Assembly (NCBI GenBank): GCA_014376345.1
Contig: JACMRS010000096.1
Span: forward strand, 1 to 7,232
Reading direction: 5' to 3'
From: Bacteroidia bacterium
GTDB taxonomy: Bacteria; Bacteroidota; Bacteroidia; NS11-12g; UBA955
DNA length: 7,232 nucleotides
Shown here: piece after piece, positions 1 to 5,738 of the stretch
How the letters are laid out: each line of letters opens with the position of its first letter
Numbering within the stretch: the stretch's first letter is position 1
The notes under the pieces: generated by a model
Databases searched by the model: none
What the model saw: the letters and a program-made list of their open reading frames with translations, nothing else
What the model was told of the DNA's origin: nothing
Position numbers and translations under genes: made by a program

Positions 1-612
1 AAGTACAGGTCTGATATCATCATATTTCATCCAAGTCCAATCTTGTTCGGGTTGAGCGATTCCAGCAACAACTGGGCGATATAAAGGCACAATTGCAACT
101 ATTCTTGGTTTAAAAACAGAATGCTTATAGTCGAAAATCCAATCTTCAACTAACATGATTTTTTGCATATCTTGCCATTTATAATCAATATAATAAATAG
201 AATCTTTAGTTACATAAGGATCAGTTGGATCAATTGGAATTGCTACAACTACTTCAGTTGAACCTTTTTTCTTCATATCTTCAGAAGTAGTAAAACTTGT
301 TAAAGAGTCATTATTATACGCAACAAACTCATTATTTACGATTTTATTGTAAAGAATTTGAGTCAGAGGATTTTTTGGCCAAACAAGAACTTTATTCATT
401 TTTTGACGTGTATCGATAACTCTCCAAACTCTTCTGGAAAATTTCACATCAGCTTCTCTTAAGTAGGGATGAGAGACGACGGGTCTTTGTCGTACAGCAG
501 TTTTTGTATATGAAGTATATTCTCCACTGGTTACATATTCGCTGTAATCAACCTGTGCATTTAAAGTATTAATTGATCCTGCTATTATAGCAATAAAAAA
601 TATCTTCTTCAT
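1..612 (-). CDS. gldN: GldN/PorN, T9SS ring subunit (3' end cut off by window)
   Basis: This is the periplasmic partner of the lipoprotein GldK; in the known system the two form a large ring beneath the outer membrane that is contacted by the GldM arms. I translated it by hand. The ATG at 612-610 opens a frame that stays open for 204 codons to the window edge, so the C-terminal part is missing (characterised family members are roughly 330-360 residues). The protein starts with a clear Sec signal peptide: MKK, then a hydrophobic stretch at residues 5-12, and a likely cleavage after LNA at residue 19, leaving Gln as the first mature residue, which is typical of Bacteroidota. GldN-type segments follow: SRRVWRVIDTRQKMN (59-73), VWPKNPLTQILYN (77-89) and DYKHSVFKPRIVAIVPLYRP (161-180). 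The start lies only 4 bp beyond the gldM stop with no Shine-Dalgarno, which suggests translational coupling within one transcript. The identification rests on both sequence and its position after gldM. Confidence 0.95.
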   Translation of the reverse strand, partial: MKKIFFIAIIAGSINTLNAQVDYSEYVTSGEYTSYTKTAVRQRPVVSHPYLREADVKFSRRVWRVIDTRQKMNKVLVWPKNPLTQILYNKIVNNEFVAYNNDSLTSFTTSEDMKKKGSTEVVVAIPIDPTDPYVTKDSIYYIDYKWQDMQKIMLVEDWIFDYKHSVFKPRIVAIVPLYRPVVAGIAQPEQDWTWMKYDDIRPVL

Positions 613-616
613 AATT

Positions 617-2209
617 TTAGTTAATTGTAAACGTTAAAGGATTTAATGTTCTATCTCCACCCGGACCTGAGGCTTTAATACTTTGAATTACAATTATATC
701 GCCTGAATTAGCCTGATTTATTAATGAGCACGCTGGAGTAATAGCACTACCTACAACATTAAGAGTTTTAACGCCATTCTTCCTTGATGCAAGAACAACC
801 TCATATCTAGTAACTGTAAAGTTAACACCATCAAAAGCCCATCCTGCACCTAAACCTGCAAATAATTTTGGTTGACCACACAAAGCTTGTTTAGGATAAG
901 TTCCAGAGGCCAAAGCGCCCCAAAGAGCTTCTGGTTTAGGAATTGGTTTAATTTTGTAGGGCTGTTCTGCCATTTGCTTAGTTGAACCATCAGGCATTTT
1001 TGCACTTACTCTTATAAAACTCTTATTTCCTGTTACAGCACTTACTGTTGCAGTATATTTACCCTCACCAGTTTTTGTCAGGTTAACGCCTGGGCCAGGA
1101 GTAACTATAGTATTAGCAGGAGTAACTCCTGGTATAGAAATAGACATCGGATTTGAAAGACCAATATATAAAACGTTCATTGCGTCAGCTGAAATTGTTC
1201 CAGAAGGTACAAATGAACTCCATTCAGCCTTAGCTGTTTGTTGTTTTATACCATCAGGTCCTTCAACATCAATCCTAGCTTCAAATGTATTATTATTGGT
1301 TCCGCTGGCTATCTGACGATATTTACCCAAACCATCAACAACATCAATTGGAATTCCATTTACATAAATTTTATTTACAGCATCTTTATTATATGCCATC
1401 AATGCAATATCAGCTTCATAATATTGCCCTGCCATAACATTGCTTGAACGTGCAATAATTTTAACATCGGTGTCAGTAAATATGGTTGCTTTTGCATCAA
1501 TCTGAAGAACCAGATTATTTAAAACTTCTGCTTCAAGTGATTTAGCATCATTCTGAATTTTAGTTAACAAAGTAATTACACCTGCTAATGGAGAATGTTC
1601 AAGGTTTGCTGAAACCCAAGTATTATGATCACCAGAGGTCGGATTATCTGCACGTAAAGGAGTCTGTTTATCTAATCTAGATGTAAGAGCTTTGCTGTCT
1701 CTAACATCAGGATCATTTAATAACCCAATAAGTGCGATTCTTGTATCATTGATATCTTTTTGCATTTTTAAACCATTAGCTCCATTATTTTCTACAACAA
1801 AATAATTGGCATGTTTCTCCATATTATCTGGTTGTTGTAATTCTGTAAGACTTTTTGGATCTTCACTTGCTTCATGCTCTTTTCTTCCACCGGCCTCGGT
1901 AATTAATTTAGTTTTAATTGCTTCAATATCAGCAACAAACTTCTTTGAAATTGCAGTTGCCTGTTTAGCTTTAGCATCCCATTTTTCTGTTTTGGCTTTT
2001 TTTGCTGGATCTGCCATATTAGCGGCAAACTTAGCCATAACATCATTATTCTTAATGGTAGTTTGATCTTTAGCTGTTTCGAAAGACACTTCCATTAAAT
2101 GAAAGGCTTTTAGTATTTCTTTTGATACGTTCAGGGCCAGAAGTGCAATCAATACGAGGTACATCATATTGATCATCTTCTGCCGTGGCGACATTTTTCC
2201 ACTTGACAT
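617..2209 (-). CDS. gldM: GldM/PorM, T9SS motor stator/rotor shaft protein
   Basis: This inner-membrane protein has a long periplasmic arm. With GldL it forms the proton-driven motor of type IX secretion and gliding, and it passes the motion to the GldK/GldN ring. The 530 residues fit the family (about 515). The short cytoplasmic N-terminus carries the family signature SPRQKMINMMYLVLIALLAL (7-26), including Arg9, and the single membrane helix spans about 13-28, ending in NVSKE. The rest is periplasmic. A helical D1 domain covers about 35-230 and is rich in Lys, Ala and Asp. Three beta-rich domains follow at about 235-330, 340-418 (YIGLSNPMSISIPGV at 348-362) and 420-530, the last opening with KPIPKPEALWG (421-431). 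The domain borders are estimates by analogy with the known GldM/PorM structures. The only two cysteines, Cys444 and Cys494, both lie in the last domain. The start is supported by a Shine-Dalgarno sequence, AAGGAG, 9 bp upstream. gldL lies 40 bp upstream and gldN 4 bp downstream. Confidence 0.98.
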   Translation of the reverse strand: MSSGKMSPRQKMINMMYLVLIALLALNVSKEILKAFHLMEVSFETAKDQTTIKNNDVMAKFAANMADPAKKAKTEKWDAKAKQATAISKKFVADIEAIKTKLITEAGGRKEHEASEDPKSLTELQQPDNMEKHANYFVVENNGANGLKMQKDINDTRIALIGLLNDPDVRDSKALTSRLDKQTPLRADNPTSGDHNTWVSANLEHSPLAGVITLLTKIQNDAKSLEAEVLNNLVLQIDAKATIFTDTDVKIIARSSNVMAGQYYEADIALMAYNKDAVNKIYVNGIPIDVVDGLGKYRQIASGTNNNTFEARIDVEGPDGIKQQTAKAEWSSFVPSGTISADAMNVLYIGLSNPMSISIPGVTPANTIVTPGPGVNLTKTGEGKYTATVSAVTGNKSFIRVSAKMPDGSTKQMAEQPYKIKPIPKPEALWGALASGTYPKQALCGQPKLFAGLGAGWAFDGVNFTVTRYEVVLASRKNGVKTLNVVGSAITPACSLINQANSGDIIVIQSIKASGPGGDRTLNPLTFTIN

Positions 2210-2218
2210 TTTTTGTTT

Positions 2219-2224
2219 CTCCTT
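2219..2224 (-). promoter_or_regulatory. Shine-Dalgarno sequence of gldM
   Basis: The minus strand reads AAGGAG, then 9 bases (AAACAAAAA), then the gldM ATG. Both the sequence and the spacing are near ideal for an anti-Shine-Dalgarno match. None of the other starts in this window (gldN, gldL, gldK, porP) has such a site; they have A/T-rich leaders, as is usual in Bacteroidota. It fixes the gldM start. Whether the ribosome actually uses it cannot be told from sequence. Confidence 0.6.
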
Positions 2225-2249
2225 CTTTAATTAGTGAATAATCCGAAAA

Positions 2250-2924
2250 TTAACGTGCGTTTGAAGCACCACCCATAGCGCTTAGCATGTTGCCATAAAC
2301 TGAATTCAGGTTAGCAAGGTTTTTGTTAAGCTTGCCAATGTTTTCTTTGAATTCAGCGCTGTCGCCTGCTGTTGAAGTAAGTGTATTTACCATAGAAGAA
2401 AGACCTGTTGAGAATGAAGAAATAGACTCACTGATCTGACCTGAAGCCACACCTATCTGTTCGATAGATTTTGAAGCTTTTCCGATGTTAGTTGTGTACT
2501 CATTAGTTGCAAGCGTTGCATTAGAAATGCTCGCCATGTCGCCAACGTTGTCGCTTAAAGACTTAAGACCAGAACCAAGACTGCTGATAAGTTCAGGACC
2601 AACCTTCGCATCAGCTAACATTTTATCAAGCTGTTGTGAAACTGAACCCATGTTCTTTTGCTCTTTCTTTTTCTCGGTTGGATCCATGCCTGCAAGCTCA
2701 GGGTAAACAAGTGACCAATCGTACTCCGCATGAATAGGTTCGAAAGCTGAGATTGTAAAAATAAGTGCTTCAGTTCCTAATCCAAGAATAAGCATAAAAT
2801 CCGCACCTTTCCAGTGCATAATCTTAAACAATGCTCCAATGATTACTACTGCTGCGCCCAGACCATAAATTTTGGCCATCATGTTTTTAAAACCTTTGCT
2901 CTCTAAAATGCTGTTGCTGCTCAT
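2250..2924 (-). CDS. gldL: GldL/PorL, T9SS inner-membrane proton-channel motor protein
   Basis: GldL is the inner-membrane motor subunit. In the known structure five copies surround two GldM helices and couple proton flow to motion. At 224 residues the length fits the family. Two adjacent membrane helices sit at about 16-36 (AKIYGLGAAVVIIGALFKIM region) and 41-61 (ADFMLILGLGTEALIFTISAF region), followed by FEP (61-63) and a long cytoplasmic tail. The tail is rich in Ser, Asn, Gln and Lys, with a probable coiled-coil character from about 90 to 220. Polar residues inside or beside the helices are Tyr20, Lys34, His37, Glu52 and Glu62. Their spacing matches, apart from a shorter loop, the residues I recall as important in Flavobacterium johnsoniae GldL (Tyr13, Lys27, His30, Glu49, Glu59). 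The ATG is preceded by a purely A/T-rich leader containing a 13-bp tandem repeat. gldK ends 67 bp upstream and gldM starts 40 bp downstream, so it is probably co-transcribed with both. Confidence 0.97.
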   Translation of the reverse strand: MSSNSILESKGFKNMMAKIYGLGAAVVIIGALFKIMHWKGADFMLILGLGTEALIFTISAFEPIHAEYDWSLVYPELAGMDPTEKKKEQKNMGSVSQQLDKMLADAKVGPELISSLGSGLKSLSDNVGDMASISNATLATNEYTTNIGKASKSIEQIGVASGQISESISSFSTGLSSMVNTLTSTAGDSAEFKENIGKLNKNLANLNSVYGNMLSAMGGASNAR

Positions 2925-2949
2925 GTTTTTTAAATTTGTTTTTTAAATT
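2924..2949 (-). repeat. Perfect 13-bp tandem repeat at the gldL start
   Basis: On the minus strand AATTTAAAAAACA occurs twice in direct succession (2949-2937 and 2936-2924) with no mismatch. The last A of the second copy is the first base of the gldL ATG, so the repeat forms the whole ribosome-binding region. The surrounding gap is very AT-rich, but an exact 13-bp duplication with the CA dinucleotide in each copy is more than base composition alone would readily give. It may be a slippage product. An effect on translation is inference. Confidence 0.75.
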
Positions 2950-2991
2950 AGTTAGAAATTATTGTTAGTTATTTTTGTTTAAAATTTTTAA

Positions 2992-4401
2992 TTATTTGCG
3001 GTCTTTGTTAGAACGGCCTATGTAAGTTTGTACACAACGGAAACCGATATAAGATTTCGCAGTATCCTGAAACTCGTAAGTTCTTGCACCATTTTGTATA
3101 AAGTAAGCCACATCTTTCCAGCTTCCTCCTCTGATTACTTTCCTTTTCAACGTCATCGGAGAATTCTCTGGTCCAACATATTCACCTTCTTTAGATTTTA
3201 CATATTCAGGTACTGAAATCCTGTAATCAGGATTCAAGTCATGTGTAAACACATTTGATGATTCACTCCAGGCGTTAATTGTCCACTCTGCAACGTTTCC
3301 AGCCATGTTATATAAACCGTAATCGTTTGGAAAATAACTGTCTGCACGTACTGTATAGATACCACCATCGGCGCCGTAGTTACCACGCAATGGTTTAAAG
3401 TTAGCCAACATACAACCTTTGCTGTTTCTGGTATAAGGACCGCCCCATGGATACATTGAAGCGTTTCTTGTTCCACGTGCTGCATATTCCCACTCAAACT
3501 CTGTAGGAAGACGGAAATCTTCAGTCAATGGCTCTTCTAACTGCTCCCAGTAAGTATTTTTGTAAATTGTACGCCAGTTGCAAAATGCTACAGCCTGGTG
3601 CCAGTTTACTCCCACTACAGGATAGTCATCATATTTAACATGGTTAAAGTAATGACGAGCCATAGGATCATTATAAGAATATGTGAAATCCCTGATCCAG
3701 CATAATGTGTCAGGATAAACAAGAGTTTCTTCCCTTTTGATATATTTGTTACCACGGTTTGAAACTCTGCCCGGCTGATATTTGTCTCTGTTGTCAACAT
3801 CATTGGCAGCATAAACCATATCAAACCACTCGTACTTGTATTTAAGAATATTGACGTCAAGTTGTTTTTTACCCCTGAAACGGTCTTCCTTTTTATAATA
3901 CATATCCGCTAACTCTTCCTGCATCTGTGCCGGTGTTGGCTCAAAATCCTGCTCATAATCAATATAACGGGTATCCTCCTCATCGTTTACAATAAACAAG
4001 TCATCATTATCAACTTTTGAACGCATGATAGAATCTACCACAAAGTTTACAAACTGTCTGTACTCATTGTTGGTGATCTCAGTTTCATCCATCCAAAAAG
4101 CCACGATGCTCACCTGTTTATTAGGTGTTACAAAGGTTTGGAAGATATCCTGATCACTCTGACCTGAATGATAAGTACCGGAAGGAACATACACTGTACC
4201 ATAAGGAACAGGATGAAACCAAAGGTTACGCCCTTCAACCCCGGTAAGATCATTAGTACGTGTGCTACAGCCAACAAACGTAAACAAACCTAAAGCCAGG
4301 GTAAGCTTTACCGTCTTATTAAGGTAACCACTAATGCTGTTACTTTCGAGGAATTGGTTAATCGGAAGATTCCGGAAAGCACTTTTAAATAATCTTTTCA
4401 T
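2992..4401 (-). CDS. gldK: GldK/PorK, T9SS outer-membrane ring lipoprotein (FGE/SUMF1-like fold)
   Basis: GldK is the lipoprotein that, with GldN, builds the periplasmic ring anchored to the outer membrane. The 469 residues have an FGE/sulfatase-modifying-factor fold, recognisable from WMDETEITNNEYRQF (103-117), VNWHQAVAFCNW (265-276), FRLPTEFEWEYAARG (296-310), YPWG (317-320), GLYNMAGNVAEW (362-373), VIRGGSW (422-428) and YIGFRCV (451-457). The GNVAEWT segment lacks the catalytic cysteine found there in true formylglycine-generating enzymes, consistent with a structural role. A long acidic insert at about 130-260 (for example DNDD and NDEED) separates the first two fold motifs. The lipobox is FVGC with Cys45 as the lipidated residue; no acidic surface-export signal follows it (STRTND), which fits a periplasm-facing lipoprotein. 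The n-region before the hydrophobic stretch (31-43) is unusually long, and I see no later in-frame start before Cys45. porP lies 132 bp upstream and gldL 67 bp downstream. Confidence 0.97.
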   Translation of the reverse strand: MKRLFKSAFRNLPINQFLESNSISGYLNKTVKLTLALGLFTFVGCSTRTNDLTGVEGRNLWFHPVPYGTVYVPSGTYHSGQSDQDIFQTFVTPNKQVSIVAFWMDETEITNNEYRQFVNFVVDSIMRSKVDNDDLFIVNDEEDTRYIDYEQDFEPTPAQMQEELADMYYKKEDRFRGKKQLDVNILKYKYEWFDMVYAANDVDNRDKYQPGRVSNRGNKYIKREETLVYPDTLCWIRDFTYSYNDPMARHYFNHVKYDDYPVVGVNWHQAVAFCNWRTIYKNTYWEQLEEPLTEDFRLPTEFEWEYAARGTRNASMYPWGGPYTRNSKGCMLANFKPLRGNYGADGGIYTVRADSYFPNDYGLYNMAGNVAEWTINAWSESSNVFTHDLNPDYRISVPEYVKSKEGEYVGPENSPMTLKRKVIRGGSWKDVAYFIQNGARTYEFQDTAKSYIGFRCVQTYIGRSNKDRK

Positions 4402-4443
4402 TATAGAATGTTGAAATTTATTTTAAATATTGGTGTTAATCTG

Positions 4444-4468
4444 CAAAAATACGGGATAAAATTGTCAA
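4444..4468 (-). promoter_or_regulatory. Candidate promoter for gldKLMN
   Basis: The minus strand carries TATTTTTG (4451-4444), a full match to the Bacteroidota -7 consensus TAnnTTTG. A TTG at 4468-4466 stands 14 bases upstream, shorter than the usual spacing of about 17-23. Transcription from here would give a leader of roughly 35 bases before the gldK ATG at 4401. The -7 match is good and the -33 element is poorly placed, and such AT-rich motifs arise by chance. gldK could also be read from the porP promoter. Confidence 0.4.
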
Positions 4469-4533
4469 TTTAATAATTTTTTCCACAAGTATAACGTGAG
4501 TGTATTTTATTTATTGTATAAAAACTAAAAAAA

Positions 4534-5592
4534 TTATTCAATTTTAGTATCACGTTTGATAAATCGTGGTGATAATATGATTCTGATCGGTGGTGGTGGC
4601 GGGGTGATTGTAAAGCAATAGTTCAACGCAAGTTCGTTTGTACCATTACTAACTCTTTGTATTCTGCTTAATGTAATATCATAAGAGTATCCAACTCTTA
4701 AACCTTCAAAAGTACCTTTAGTAAACTGGTATCCTATCATTAATGAAAGTGCATCAGTAGTTGTTCTGAATGCCAGTCCGCCTGAAAATCTTTGCTGATA
4801 TTCAACCAAAGCAGTCAAATCAACTTGGTTAGCAACGTTGTATTTATAAAGAACAGATGGTTTGAAAACCAGATCACCATTACCCAGAAAACCCGGAAAT
4901 TCCATTCCTGCTGTTATGTAGTAATGTCTTACAGTTGAAACAACAGCTGTTCCGTTATTACCAAACGAATAATTTTGAGGCAACATATTAGTTGTAGAAA
5001 TTCCCACATAAAGATTATTCAAAGTAGGATTCTGATAATAAACTCCTGCAGACACTGTTTTATGCAATTTAGCTTGCCCAGCTATAGGTACATTAGGGTC
5101 ATTTTGTGCCAAAGCATAAAATTGACTACCATATTTTTTCTGAAGGAAACCATAATCAAAACCAATTGCTAGGTTACCGGCACCTACAGTAAATCTATAT
5201 GCACCCGCTACCCTTAAATTTGTATTCATCTCATAACCAAGTTTATCGGTCATTGCTGAAATACCGAAACCACCATGATTTTTTCCTCTCGCCATTATTG
5301 GCGCCGAAAAACTAAAACCCTGTGTTTTAGGACCAACTTTTTTTACCGGCTCTAATGAATTACCAGACTGGCCCCAAAATTCCGGAGTGCGGTCTTCATA
5401 ACCCAAATACTGATAGTGGGAAATAGCAGCAAAACAATATTTATCGTTTGCACCTACAGAAGCAGGGTTAAAAAGCTGCTTATTAAACATGTAATGTGTA
5501 AAATACGGATCCTGCTGCGCTTTAGCTGAAAAGCCTATCAATACAGTGCATGCAGCAACTGAAAAACATTTAAGTAAATGTGTTTTTATCAT
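4534..5592 (-). CDS. porP: PorP/SprF-family T9SS outer-membrane protein
   Basis: This is a PorP/SprF-family outer-membrane beta-barrel. Members are needed for T9SS function or for secretion and attachment of particular cargo such as the SprB-type adhesins. The 352 residues start with a Sec signal peptide: MIKTHLLK, a hydrophobic core at about 9-22, and cleavage after AKA at residue 25. The family's mature N-terminus follows (QQDPYFTHYMFNKQLFNPASVG, 26-47, where QDPxxTxYMxNxxxxNPAxxG is the hallmark). The rest alternates like beta strands and ends the barrel with GTNELALNYCF (317-327). A tail follows with five prolines (331-335) and SPRFI (341-345), then a charged end. Its place directly before gldK matches porP of the P. 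gingivalis porPKLMN operon, hence the symbol. A SprF paralogue name is equally possible, since the family is large in this phylum. The start is an ATG with an A/T-rich leader. Confidence 0.92.
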   Translation of the reverse strand: MIKTHLLKCFSVAACTVLIGFSAKAQQDPYFTHYMFNKQLFNPASVGANDKYCFAAISHYQYLGYEDRTPEFWGQSGNSLEPVKKVGPKTQGFSFSAPIMARGKNHGGFGISAMTDKLGYEMNTNLRVAGAYRFTVGAGNLAIGFDYGFLQKKYGSQFYALAQNDPNVPIAGQAKLHKTVSAGVYYQNPTLNNLYVGISTTNMLPQNYSFGNNGTAVVSTVRHYYITAGMEFPGFLGNGDLVFKPSVLYKYNVANQVDLTALVEYQQRFSGGLAFRTTTDALSLMIGYQFTKGTFEGLRVGYSYDITLSRIQRVSNGTNELALNYCFTITPPPPPIRIILSPRFIKRDTKIE

Positions 5593-5637
5593 ATATAGTT
5601 CAGTATTTTAAAGGGTTTGTTTAATATAATGCAATTA

Positions 5638-5668
5638 CAAATAAACAGATTCATTGTTGTAAAAACAA
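5638..5668 (-). promoter_or_regulatory. Candidate promoter for porP
   Basis: On the minus strand a TTG (5668-5666) is followed after 20 bases by TTTATTTG (5645-5638), one mismatch from the Bacteroidota -7 consensus TAnnTTTG with normal spacing. The start of transcription would lie roughly 40 bases before the porP ATG at 5592. A perfect TATTTTTG also occurs further upstream at 5705-5698, but it has no TTG at a suitable distance. The call is tentative because motifs of this kind are common in AT-rich gaps. Confidence 0.35.
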
Positions 5669-5738
5669 TTTTTTCTCTAAAATATTGTAAGAAACTTCAA
5701 AAATATTCTCCACCAACCATCATACAGGAATGTGCGTA

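Noticed and set aside
1238..1447. Plus-strand open frame of 69 codons inside gldM
   Set aside because: It lies antisense to a well-supported gene, shows no recognisable domain, and its Ile/Asn/Cys-rich composition is what a shadow frame of AT-rich coding DNA gives.
1806..2066. Plus-strand open frame of 86 codons, partly hydrophobic, inside gldM
   Set aside because: Antisense to the Ala/Lys-rich D1 region of GldM. The hydrophobic Ala/Leu/Phe run is the complement of those codons, not evidence of a membrane protein.
2485..2706. Plus-strand open frame of 73 codons inside gldL
   Set aside because: Antisense to the GldL tail, with no signal or domain and no promoter to suggest expression.
3234..3860. 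Two minus-strand frames (3234-3497 and 3615-3860) overlapping gldK in another frame
   Set aside because: gldK is intact from lipobox to stop with all fold motifs in its own frame, so these are alternate-frame shadows and not signs of a frameshift.
4482..4500. Possible operator-like palindrome CAC-N9-GTG upstream of gldK
   Set aside because: Only about three to four paired positions match, which is expected by chance.
4548..4574. Inverted repeat TATCAC/GTGATA near the porP stop with a T tract nearby on the minus strand
   Set aside because: The 6-bp stem has a 15-base loop, lies within porP codons, and the T tract is about 15 bases beyond the stem, too far for an intrinsic terminator.
4975..5172. 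Plus-strand open frame of 65 codons inside porP
   Set aside because: Antisense shadow of the barrel-coding region without recognisable features.
5653..5669. Hairpin ATTGTT-GTAAA-AACAAT followed by T6 on the plus strand, terminator-like
   Set aside because: The 6-bp stem is nearly all A/T pairs, and the T tract follows on the plus strand, where no gene ends. On the minus strand there is no T tract after it.
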